Numbered from the stretch's first letter, positions 8,421-15,319 are shown. The stretch is 15,880 nucleotides of DNA from an uncultured Selenomonadaceae bacterium (GCA_905236145.1 CAJOOE010000144.1:1-15880), one strand, 5' to 3'. Notes: generated by a model not told the origin, from the letters alone. Made by a program: numbers and translations.

Positions 8421-8462
8421 TTGTCCGGTCGGGGGAAAATTTTTTTCTCCGCAGCCGGACAA
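8421..8462 (-). repeat. Long inverted repeat between autotransporter and methyltransferase
   Basis: TTGTCCGG (8421-8428) and CCGGACAA (8455-8462) form a perfect 8-bp outer stem. The inside can pair further (CGGAGAAAA against TTTTCCCCCG with mismatches). No T-run follows on the minus strand, so it is not a standard terminator. It sits between the autotransporter stop and the methyltransferase ribosome-binding site. It could be a leaky terminator or an RNA-processing or stability hairpin that sets the ratio of the two products. Confidence 0.6.
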
Positions 8463-8482
8463 CAAACAACATCAAATATTTC

Positions 8483-11400
8483 TTACCAGACACGACGCAG
8501 GGTTAAAGATGCGGAAATATCTTTGTCATGGGCTCCGCGTTGGAAAGCCGCATCGCAACCGATAAACCAATTTCTTGCAAATTCCGTGTCGGCTTTAATT
8601 GCAAATACGCCGTGAGTTTTGTCCTGATTGCCGGAAATCGTGTAACTTGTCGCGGAATCACCTTCATAATTGAATCGAATATTCGGAGTCGCTCCGGCAA
8701 GACCGTGCTTGACACCGAATCTGAAACCGTAACTTCCGGATCTTGTATAGCGTTTAAACTCCATTCCGATCATTCCGGTCGCGTATGTGTTATTTTTGGA
8801 ATCGACGTGCTGATTGTAAATGCCGGCACCTTTTTCCCTGTAACCGTTCTGTTTCAAATACGACGCTTGAAAGTTTATAAACGGCATGACGTGCCAAGTT
8901 CTGTTTTGTTGAAGGTCGTGACGAAATTCCCCGCCGATCTCATAAATATGACTTGAATATTTCGCGTCGGTGGAAAGTCCCAGAGTGGGGAGTCCGCGAC
9001 GCAGAGAATTTCTGAGCCAACCGGCATCAAAATAGAGATAAGCGATATTTGCTCCTTTTCGCCAACCGGAATAAATTCCCACGCGGGTATCGTAAATATT
9101 TGCGTGAGAATGTGTCGCCCCGTAACTCATTGTGCCGTAGCTGACGAAAACGCCGCCTCTCCAATTTTTGCCGAAAGGCTTGTCCCAGCCGCCGGAAATT
9201 GTCTTGCCGTGATAATCAACGTCTCCGCGTAAACTTCCCCAATTCTTTCCGAAACTTATCCAAGTATTGTTGTCGTTCCTTTCGACTTTCGGAATTTCAA
9301 TCTCGGCTTTCACCAAAGATTTTTCTTCGCCGTCGCCGTCCGAAAATCTCGCCGGCATAATCGGCACTTCAATCTGCGTCGCCGCGAAAACTTTATTCAA
9401 TCTGTCGGAAATGACTTTATCGACAACAGTATTTTTCTGTACAAGGTTCAGGGTGTTGACCGAATCTTCGGTGGAAATTTCGTTCAAAGATTTTTTCGTG
9501 TCGTCGGGATCCAAGTTGTAAATCGTCCGCATTTCGTTTATTCGACTGTCGCCGGAATTTGAAAGAGCGGAATTTATTTTTGAAACGGCGTTGAGAGTTT
9601 CCGATTCGTCGGAAGTCAATTCGCCGAGATTGTTCGCCGCACTTGTCGTTATAGTCAACTTGTCGCCTTCAATTTTCCCGGAGGCGTTCATCAGAGCGGA
9701 AACTTCCACAACTCTTTCGGACTCGTAAGCCGTTGCCGTGCCGGTTATCGAATTTGCGGTAAGGACAAGATTTGTTTCGCCGGGCAAAGCATTTTTCACC
9801 GTGACGATCGAGCTGTCTATATCGGAATCGCCGCTGACTTTTATATAGCCGCCGGAGCCGCCGCCTACAGCCTGCAAAGTGCCGTCGGAAACAAAATCGC
9901 CGTTAATCGTCATAATCGAATCTGCGGATGCCGCTCCGACAGTCCCGTGATTTATAAACTTCCCGGTCGTGTCGTCGGAAAAACCTTCCGCAATTTTTTC
10001 GCTCATATCGTTGACCGTGTAAGTTCCTCCGAAAAGACTTGCCCCGTTTGCAACGGTGACATTCAAAACATCTGCCGAGCCGGTGTAAGTCGTCGTCCCG
10101 GAATTTATATAGAGTTTCATATTGTTCGTTCCGGTAATGTCGCCGGAGTAAATCATATCCGCATTGAAATTTAAATTTGTCGTAAGGTCGGGGATATAAA
10201 AAGTATACGCATACTTCGTGCCGTTGTATTGAATTTTCAAAGGTTCTGTTTCGCCGGTTTCTTCTTCGATTTCATTGCCGTTATCATCTTTGCTTTTTTC
10301 GGTGTAAGCAACCGTTTTGTATGAAGAAAAAATTCCGTCACTCTCCGAAAAATTTTTCCAATCGGATTTGATATTGCCGTTAATCTCCGCTCCGGCGTTG
10401 ACGTTTATATTTTTGACGAGAGCATTTTTTCCGATATAAATTGCATTTTCGCCGCCGGTTATCGTTCCGGACAAATTGAAATTGTCAACCAATGCGCCGT
10501 CAAGTTCATCTGCACGGACGTTGTATTGACTTATATCCATATCGGTCAAATTGTCGTTTTCAGCCGAAATTATGTTTCCTGTAAGAGCATCGACGTCTCT
10601 TTTGTACCTTATGTAAGAACCTCTGTATTCGTCGAGTGCGCCGTTTGCGGACGAGCCGAAGTTAAATTCAATCGCGTTGCCGCCCTGCCCGGTCGCCGTG
10701 ACAATGCCGGACTGATTCAAATTTTGATTTCTGCCGTAAGCAATCAAAACTCCCTTACCCCTGTAACCGTCCGCATGAATTTCGGTCGAGTCGGGAATAT
10801 TTATCGTATTGCCGTAACCGTCAACCCGGATACCGACCGCACCCGTTCCCTGCGTCAAAATATTACCGGATTGCGTGACGGTGTTTCTTGAGCCGTAAAC
10901 GTGCAAGCCGACACCGAGCGGAATTTGGCTGTAAGTATTCGGCAGGTAATAAGTTCCCAAAATACTTCTTTTTCCGTAACCCGTCGTATTGTCAACGGTC
11001 AGATCGTTTCCGTAAATCGAACGCCCGTAATAAAGTTTCCGGTCAATGTCATAACCCAAGTCCTGCATGACGGCGAGTTCGACTTCCATAAAGCCGGTGT
11101 AATTGCTGTAACTCCGGTGACTCATCATTCCGGCAGTTTGAAGATGTCCCCCTTCAAAACTTGTATTTTTTTGTGTATGGTTGTATTCTTCCCAGCCGTT
11201 TATCGGGAGTCCCGAAACGCCGGAAAAAGTCGCACCGTCCAAAACCGCCGTCACATTGTCACCGATAAAATAAGCGTAGCCGGACGTCGGATTATTCAAG
11301 TTCGGTTTTTGCGACACGATAAAATAATCGGATTGCTTGATGTCCGGATTTTTCGCTTGAAGTTCGGAAAAAGTTTCAGGCGTTATAATCCTCATTCCCG

Positions 11401-12205
11401 CCTTTGCCGGATTTAAATTTTCATCGACAAGGTGCATATTCCACGAGTAAGAATTTTTGACATCGTCGGCAAATTTCATATAAACCGTGCCGTCGGTCGC
11501 TGTTATCGTATCTTCCGTAACATTCCCGGCGGCATCTGTATGTTTTATCGCCGGAACTATTCCGAGTGTGTGACCGAGTTCATGGCGAAAAGCTCCGATG
11601 AAGTCCGCCGCCTGTTCATTGGTCGGCAAAACGGTATCGGTATCGACCGCCCACCCGTCAATTACGCCGTCGCGATTTGCACCTAAATGTTGACCGATTA
11701 CCACCAAAGACAAACCGACAACTCCGTCGGGAATCGTGTTTTTAATTTTTTCCTCCTCGTCCTTACCTTCCGCCGTTGCAAAAGATTTCAAGTCGAGATT
11801 TACCAAATTTCTGTTCCCCTGCAACATTTCCGCGATAAAGTTTCTTCCGGACTCTTCCTTGTCTTTGAAAGCATAAGAAGAGGCGAAAGCGTTTTGAAAA
11901 TTTTTCTGCGTTGAAACCAAAATTTGCCAAGCCGAAGAAAATTTTGAACGCGGTCCCAAAATCCCCGTCCAATAGGCTGTCGCGGATTTCGTCGCGTCAA
12001 TCAAACTTGAATCAAGCGTATACTCGGAAGTAAATTCGCCTTCGTCGAAAAATTCCATTTGTATCATTTCTTTGCCGTCGTGACAGACGTATTCGGTTTG
12101 AGATGCCGCAACTTGACAAGCCGGGAAAGCAAAACCGATTGCCGCCGCGAGCGTCAAAAAATTTTTCTGTCGCCTTGTTAAATTTTTTATGATTAACTTT
12201 TTCAA
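8483..12205 (-). CDS. Type Va autotransporter with zinc-metalloprotease-like passenger
   Basis: A 1240-residue secreted or surface protein. The N-terminus is basic and then hydrophobic (FLTLAAAIGFAFPA), with a likely signal peptidase I site near VAA-SQ (about 34/35). The head, about 40-395, carries HELGHTLG (208-215), the HExxHxxG signature of zinc metalloproteases, and a later GMMSH (359-363) that looks like a metzincin Met-turn. Residues about 400-860 are Gly/Asn/Thr-rich repeats of beta-helix type. A helical linker follows (about 870-945), then an autotransporter beta-barrel (about 973-1240) ending in Trp, the usual outer-membrane assembly signal. The start is TTG: GGGAGG lies 8 nt upstream, and the nearby ATG at 12227 is in another frame. 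Expected role: passenger export through its own barrel, with possible proteolysis of host or neighbour proteins. The third zinc ligand is not in the canonical position. Confidence 0.9.
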   Translation of the reverse strand: MKKLIIKNLTRRQKNFLTLAAAIGFAFPACQVAASQTEYVCHDGKEMIQMEFFDEGEFTSEYTLDSSLIDATKSATAYWTGILGPRSKFSSAWQILVSTQKNFQNAFASSYAFKDKEESGRNFIAEMLQGNRNLVNLDLKSFATAEGKDEEEKIKNTIPDGVVGLSLVVIGQHLGANRDGVIDGWAVDTDTVLPTNEQAADFIGAFRHELGHTLGIVPAIKHTDAAGNVTEDTITATDGTVYMKFADDVKNSYSWNMHLVDENLNPAKAGMRIITPETFSELQAKNPDIKQSDYFIVSQKPNLNNPTSGYAYFIGDNVTAVLDGATFSGVSGLPINGWEEYNHTQKNTSFEGGHLQTAGMMSHRSYSNYTGFMEVELAVMQDLGYDIDRKLYYGRSIYGNDLTVDNTTGYGKRSILGTYYLPNTYSQIPLGVGLHVYGSRNTVTQSGNILTQGTGAVGIRVDGYGNTINIPDSTEIHADGYRGKGVLIAYGRNQNLNQSGIVTATGQGGNAIEFNFGSSANGALDEYRGSYIRYKRDVDALTGNIISAENDNLTDMDISQYNVRADELDGALVDNFNLSGTITGGENAIYIGKNALVKNINVNAGAEINGNIKSDWKNFSESDGIFSSYKTVAYTEKSKDDNGNEIEEETGETEPLKIQYNGTKYAYTFYIPDLTTNLNFNADMIYSGDITGTNNMKLYINSGTTTYTGSADVLNVTVANGASLFGGTYTVNDMSEKIAEGFSDDTTGKFINHGTVGAASADSIMTINGDFVSDGTLQAVGGGSGGYIKVSGDSDIDSSIVTVKNALPGETNLVLTANSITGTATAYESERVVEVSALMNASGKIEGDKLTITTSAANNLGELTSDESETLNAVSKINSALSNSGDSRINEMRTIYNLDPDDTKKSLNEISTEDSVNTLNLVQKNTVVDKVISDRLNKVFAATQIEVPIMPARFSDGDGEEKSLVKAEIEIPKVERNDNNTWISFGKNWGSLRGDVDYHGKTISGGWDKPFGKNWRGGVFVSYGTMSYGATHSHANIYDTRVGIYSGWRKGANIAYLYFDAGWLRNSLRRGLPTLGLSTDAKYSSHIYEIGGEFRHDLQQNRTWHVMPFINFQASYLKQNGYREKGAGIYNQHVDSKNNTYATGMIGMEFKRYTRSGSYGFRFGVKHGLAGATPNIRFNYEGDSATSYTISGNQDKTHGVFAIKADTEFARNWFIGCDAAFQRGAHDKDISASLTLRRVW

Positions 12206-12286
12206 TTTTACTTCCTCCCGACTTCATGATTTTTGGTTCGACAGTCCGTGTCGATTGCACGGGACAGATTAATGTTTTCTATTTCG

Positions 12287-12316
12287 ATTTTATGAAAAAT
12301 TTTCCTGCCCGGACAA
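12287..12316 (-). promoter_or_regulatory. Candidate promoter of the autotransporter
   Basis: On the minus strand, TTGTCC (12316-12311), an 18-nt spacer, TAAAAT (12292-12287), about 80 nt before the TTG start. The leader then contains an imperfect hairpin, GTCCCGTG against CACGGAC with one bulge (12244-12265). Weak match, assigned by eye. Confidence 0.35.
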
Positions 12317-12426
12317 ATTGCTTTTAACAAAAATTAGCGAGAAAGCTCCGCTTCCGCAAGTGATGATGACCGACTTTTGCTTGATGTCATTTCCGCTTAA
12401 AATTTATGAACCGCCGGCAGGGGTTA

Positions 12427-12455
12427 TTGACAAGAAAGAATTTGTATAGTAAAAT
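12427..12455 (+). promoter_or_regulatory. Promoter of tRNA-Gln
   Basis: A perfect TTGACA (12427-12432), a 17-nt spacer and TAAAAT (12450-12455), 26 nt before the mature tRNA 5' end. This is the closest match to the sigma-70 consensus in the window, as expected for a stable-RNA gene. Confidence 0.8.
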
Positions 12456-12481
12456 GCTCTCCGTTGACGGCAAGTCGGCAC

Positions 12482-12557
12482 AGGGGTATCGCCAAGTCGG
12501 TAAGGCACGGGATTCTGAATCCCGCATGCGTTGGTTCGAGTCCAGCTACCCCTGCCA
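12482..12557 (+). tRNA. tRNA-Gln (anticodon CTG)
   Basis: A complete 76-nt cloverleaf. The acceptor AGGGGTA pairs with TACCCCT, followed by discriminator G and an encoded CCA. The D stem is GCC/GGC around AAGTCGGTAA. The anticodon stem is CGGGA/TCCCG with loop TTCTGAA, giving anticodon CTG (12515-12517), which reads CAG as glutamine. The variable loop is CATGC. The T stem is GTTGG/CCAGC with loop TTCGAGT and one G-U pair. All arms close by hand folding. The gene stands alone between its own promoter and a T-run. A redundant TTG-anticodon glutamine tRNA would be expected elsewhere. Confidence 0.95.
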
Positions 12558-12566
12558 TTTTTTTTT
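12558..12566 (+). terminator. T-run directly after tRNA-Gln, probable termination site
   Basis: Nine consecutive Ts begin at the base after the encoded CCA. No separate hairpin precedes them, so the tRNA acceptor/T arm would have to act as the terminator stem. Read-through into miaB is possible. Confidence 0.4.
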
Positions 12567-12579
12567 GAGGGGGTAAATG

Positions 12580-12608
12580 TTGCGATCGTTGTATCGGACG
12601 TTTATTTT
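12580..12608 (+). promoter_or_regulatory. Candidate promoter of miaB
   Basis: TTGCGA (12580-12585), a 17-nt spacer, TATTTT (12603-12608). Transcription would start near 12615, just before the purine-rich AAGGGAG. This would let miaB and the pilin gene be expressed independently of the tRNA. Confidence 0.4.
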
Positions 12609-12616
12609 TTTTATCG

Positions 12617-12643
12617 AAGGGAGCGAAAAATTTTTTCGGCAAG
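12617..12643 (+). promoter_or_regulatory. Displaced ribosome-binding site with intervening A/T hairpin before miaB
   Basis: AAGGGAG (12617-12623) is the only good Shine-Dalgarno sequence but ends 20 nt before the ATG. Between them CGAAA (12624-12628) and TTTCG (12634-12638) can pair around an AATTT loop. Folding would leave about 5 unpaired nt between the ribosome site and the start. GGCAAG just before the ATG is a weak alternative. Confidence 0.4.
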
Positions 12644-13954
12644 ATGAAAAAGTTAAAAATTTTGACATACGGCTGTCAAATGAATGTCGCGGATTCGGAG
12701 AGAATGGCGGGACTTTTGAAAGAGATCGGTTACACTTTGACGGACGATTTTGACGAGGCGGATTTGCTCCTGATAAATACCTGTTGCGTCCGTGAAACTG
12801 CGGAAGATAAAGCCTTCGGAAAAATCGGAGAGTTGAAAAGATTGAAGGTAAAAAAGCCGTCGCTGATTTTCGGCGTGACCGGTTGCATGGCTCAAAAGGA
12901 AGGCGAAAATTTAATCAAGCGTGCTCCGCACTTGGATTTTGTTCTCGGCACCGGACAGATAAACGAAATTGCAAAAGTCGTTGAAGGTATTGAAACTCTG
13001 CACGGTCAGGTCGTGGACGTTTCAAATGTCGGCGGAAAAATCAATATTGAAAAAATTTCTCCGATTCGTGCCGGGCAAGTTTCGACTTTCGTCCCCATTA
13101 TGTACGGTTGCGACAATTTTTGTACTTATTGCATAGTTCCCCACGTTCGCGGTCGTGAACGCAGTCGGTCGGAGGAGGAAATTCTTGCCGAAATTCGCGG
13201 TGCGGTCGATTCCGGATTTAAAGAAGTTACTTTGCTTGGTCAAAATGTAAATTCTTACGGCAAGGACATAGGAAAGACTTTTTCGGGACTTTTGACGGCG
13301 GCAAATGAAATTTCCGGACTTCAACGCCTGAGATTTATGACCAGTCACCCGAAAGATTTGTCGGACGAAGTCATTGACGCGATCGCCTCCGGTGAAAAAA
13401 TTTGCGAACATATACATTTGCCGGTTCAGCACGGCAGCGATAAAATTTTGAAAAAAATGAATCGTGTTTACACGGCGGAAAAATATTTGCGGCTCGTCGA
13501 AAAAATCCGGGCGAAAATTCCGGAAATTTCTTTGACCACCGATTTAATCGTCGGCTTTCCCGGCGAAACCGAAGAAGATTTCCGGGAATTGATTAATTTG
13601 ATTCGTGAAGTAAAATTTGATGCGGCGTTTACCTTCATTTATTCAAAGCGGAGCGGAACTCCCGCCGCAACTTTTCCGGATCAAATCGACGACGAAACAA
13701 AACACCGCAGAATTGAAGAATTGATAAAGGTGCAGGACGAAATAAGTCTTGAAAAAAATCTTGCACTCAAGGACAAAATTTTTGATATACTTGTCGAAGG
13801 TGAGAGCAAGACCGACAAAAATATTTTCACCGGACGCACACGAACGAATAAACTTGTACTCTTTAAACACGGCAACGAAAAACCCGGCGATTTGATAAAA
13901 GTCAAAATTACTCAACCTCAAACTTGGCTGTTGAAAGGTATCCGCGAAATTTAG
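12644..13954 (+). CDS. miaB: tRNA-2-methylthio-N6-dimethylallyladenosine synthase MiaB
   Basis: A radical SAM methylthiotransferase that adds a methylthio group to i6A37 in tRNAs reading UNN codons, which stabilises codon pairing. The 436 residues show the N-terminal MTTase domain with its auxiliary-cluster cysteines at C11 (YGCQMN), C47 (INTCCVRE) and C81 (TGCMAQ). The radical SAM motif CDNFCTYC has C156, C160 and C163, and a C-terminal TRAM RNA-binding domain covers about 370-436. The early YGCQMN and YGCDNFCTYCIVPHVRGRERSR region favour MiaB over the MtaB and RimO relatives. The start ATG gives the normal short lead-in to YGCQMN, although its ribosome site is displaced. The tRNA-Gln upstream has G36 and would not be an expected substrate. 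The pilin-like gene follows after a 19-nt gap. Confidence 0.96.
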   Translation: MKKLKILTYGCQMNVADSERMAGLLKEIGYTLTDDFDEADLLLINTCCVRETAEDKAFGKIGELKRLKVKKPSLIFGVTGCMAQKEGENLIKRAPHLDFVLGTGQINEIAKVVEGIETLHGQVVDVSNVGGKINIEKISPIRAGQVSTFVPIMYGCDNFCTYCIVPHVRGRERSRSEEEILAEIRGAVDSGFKEVTLLGQNVNSYGKDIGKTFSGLLTAANEISGLQRLRFMTSHPKDLSDEVIDAIASGEKICEHIHLPVQHGSDKILKKMNRVYTAEKYLRLVEKIRAKIPEISLTTDLIVGFPGETEEDFRELINLIREVKFDAAFTFIYSKRSGTPAATFPDQIDDETKHRRIEELIKVQDEISLEKNLALKDKIFDILVEGESKTDKNIFTGRTRTNKLVLFKHGNEKPGDLIKVKITQPQTWLLKGIREI

Positions 13955-13973
13955 AGGGGAAGTGCAAAGTTTT

Positions 13974-14369
13974 ATGAATCAAAAAGGTTTTGCGACTTTG
14001 GAAGTCATTTTGATGGTTATGGTCATCGGCATTTTGGCGACGGTTGCCGTCCCTCGATTTACCGCGATAATCACAAAGGCAAACACCGCAAAAATTCAAT
14101 CGGATTTGGCAACGCTGGACACGGCAATTTCAATGTATTACATGGAAAACGGCACTTACCCCACGGAATTGAGTCAACTCTCCGCTTATGTCAGGGACGT
14201 TAATGATTTGAAACCGCCGACCGGCTCCGCTTACATAAAGTCAAATAATTCGATAACGGCAACAAAAATTAACGCGACGGATTATGCCATCACTGCGGGA
14301 GTCAGCGGCGAATCGCGTGCGACTTTGGACAGCCACACCGCCGCAGACTTTACGCAAACTTCACAATAA
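13974..14369 (+). CDS. Type IV pilin / pseudopilin-like protein
   Basis: A 131-residue protein with a class III prepilin signal: a short leader MNQKG, then FATLEVILMVMVIGIL. Prepilin peptidase would cut between G5 and F6. Glu at mature position 5 and the long hydrophobic helix are hallmarks of type IV pilins and type II secretion or competence pseudopilins. The segment DLATLDTAISMYYMENGTYP resembles the conserved helix and turn of GspG/ComGC-type major pseudopilins. The rest is Thr/Ser/Ala-rich and less recognisable. The ATG at 13974 is chosen because it gives the canonical leader; GAGGGGA lies 13 nt upstream. An in-frame GTG at 13962 is only 1 nt from that site. No assembly ATPase, platform protein or prepilin peptidase is in the window, so the machine it belongs to is unknown. 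Confidence 0.85.
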   Translation: MNQKGFATLEVILMVMVIGILATVAVPRFTAIITKANTAKIQSDLATLDTAISMYYMENGTYPTELSQLSAYVRDVNDLKPPTGSAYIKSNNSITATKINATDYAITAGVSGESRATLDSHTAADFTQTSQ

Positions 14370-14381
14370 AACAAAAAAACG

Positions 14382-14416
14382 GCAGACAATCCCTTTTGAA
14401 TTGTCTGCTTTTAATT
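14382..14416. terminator. Bidirectional terminator between pilin-like gene and cbiE
   Basis: GCAGACAAT (14382-14390) and ATTGTCTGC (14400-14408) form a perfect 9-bp stem with loop CCCTTTTGA. The plus side continues TTTTAATTTG. On the minus side the stem is followed by a G and seven T (14379-14373), then more T-rich sequence. It serves convergent genes; the cbiE stop is 2 nt from the stem. Confidence 0.88.
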
Positions 14417-15049
14417 TGTTCCCGCGTCAGTGACTATCAAAATACAATGCTTTGCCGGCTCAACTTTTGCGGCTTTTTCCAAAGTCGTCAAAGTTATTTT
14501 TTCGTCCGGGTAAGAGAGTTTTTCAAAGATCGCGAGCCGGGAATTTTTCGACCAACCGAGTCCGATTAAAATTTCCGGGATTGTCGCGGAATTATATTTT
14601 GCGTCGGTCAGCAATCCCAAAATTTTTCCGGGCTTGAATTTTAAAACTTCGTCCGGCGGCCGTCTGCCGTGAAAACTTGAGAGAGTTGCCGAATGATGAG
14701 GAAGTGAAATTTTGGCAAAAGCGAGTTGCATGGCACTTATCGAAGGAATGACTTCAATTTTTTCCGGCGGAAAGTTTTTTCGCAGAAAATCCAAAATCGA
14801 ATAATAGCCCGGATCTCCGCTGACCGGGACAACCACTTCACCTTCCGAAATTTTTTCGCGAATAAATTTTAAAACCGCGTCGAGGTCTGCGGTTATCGGA
14901 AAAGTGATTTGCTCCGCCCCGGCGAATTGCTCCAACGCCCTCTTTCCCGCAACCAAAAATTTTGCCGAACGAATTTTTTTCAGAGCGGCGGGCGTTATGT
15001 AATCTTCACTTCCCGGTCCGATTCCCGCTACAATTATTTTTTTCGTCAA
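14411..15049 (-). CDS. cbiE: Cobalt-precorrin-7 (C5)-methyltransferase CbiE
   Basis: A tetrapyrrole methylase that uses SAM to methylate C5 of the corrin ring in anaerobic cobalamin synthesis. Its 212 residues show the family signatures: GIGPG near the N-terminus (9-13), SGDPG (77-81), and IPSISAMQLAFAKISLP (101-117) followed by HGR (127-129). The length fits stand-alone CbiE rather than the fused CobL, so the partner CbiT (C15 methylation and decarboxylation) must be a separate gene; neither it nor any other cbi gene is in the window. The start is TTG, supported by GAGAGGAG 9 nt upstream and by the canonical KKIIVAGIGPG lead-in. A/T tracts lie between ribosome site and start. CbiE is the best call; other tetrapyrrole methylases are less similar. 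Confidence 0.9.
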   Translation of the reverse strand: MTKKIIVAGIGPGSEDYITPAALKKIRSAKFLVAGKRALEQFAGAEQITFPITADLDAVLKFIREKISEGEVVVPVSGDPGYYSILDFLRKNFPPEKIEVIPSISAMQLAFAKISLPHHSATLSSFHGRRPPDEVLKFKPGKILGLLTDAKYNSATIPEILIGLGWSKNSRLAIFEKLSYPDEKITLTTLEKAAKVEPAKHCILIVTDAGTN

Positions 15050-15176
15050 AAAATTTTTCTCCTCTCGAAGTGAACTGTTTCCGTGTGTTTTTTTCCGGAA
15101 ATATTTAAGTTTTCCTGCAACGCCTTTTTGAATACATTCACTCGAAAAAAATTTTTTCCGGGATTATCAAAACTTG

Positions 15177-15205
15177 TTGCACCGGGAAATTTTTTGTTGT
15201 ATATT
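15177..15205 (+). promoter_or_regulatory. Putative sigma-70 promoter of the TpsA exoprotein
   Basis: TTGCAC (15177-15182), a 17-nt spacer, TATATT (15200-15205). Transcription would begin near 15212, leaving a leader of about 108 nt that holds the TTTCACATAAA repeats and a small CCCG-TTTT-CGGG stem-loop (15275-15286). Confidence 0.55.
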
Positions 15206-15268
15206 TCACATAAAGACAAATTATTTTCGGAGTATTATCGAATAAATTTCATAAATGTTTCACATAAA
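15204..15268 (+). repeat. TTTCACATAAA direct repeats upstream of tpsA
   Basis: The 11-mer TTTCACATAAA occurs at 15204-15214 and 15258-15268, exactly 54 nt apart. A shortened copy, TTTCATAAA, lies at 15247-15255. The first overlaps the end of the putative -10 box. They could be operator sites for a regulator of the exoprotein; no regulator is identified. Confidence 0.5.
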
Positions 15269-15319
15269 CTTTTACCCGTTTTCGGGAGAGCGGGCGAAAA
15301 GGAATCGGGGTGCATCAAA

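Noticed and set aside
10901..11416. Plus-strand ORF of 171 codons inside the autotransporter
   Set aside because: Antisense shadow; Arg/Val-rich low-information translation without a domain. Other opposite-strand ORFs in this gene (8528-8956, 10526-10891) are alike.
12482..12557. tRNA-Gln as an attachment site of an integrated element
   Set aside because: No integrase nearby, no partial 3' tRNA repeat seen in the window, and the flanks are ordinary genes.
12424..12642. Minus-strand ORF of 72 codons reading GVAGLEPTHAGFRIPCLTDLAIPLCR
   Set aside because: It is the antisense translation of the tRNA-Gln gene, a well-known spurious annotation in bacterial genomes.
12482..13954. Functional pairing of tRNA-Gln with its neighbour MiaB
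   Set aside because: MiaB acts on tRNAs with A36 A37; this tRNA has G36, so adjacency is probably coincidental.
13962..13973. GTG start for the pilin-like gene
   Set aside because: Only 1 nt from the ribosome site, and it would add four residues to an otherwise canonical five-residue prepilin leader.
15275..15319. Riboswitch in the tpsA leader
   Set aside because: There is a small CCCG-TTTT-CGGG stem-loop, but no conserved core of a known riboswitch class could be recognised.
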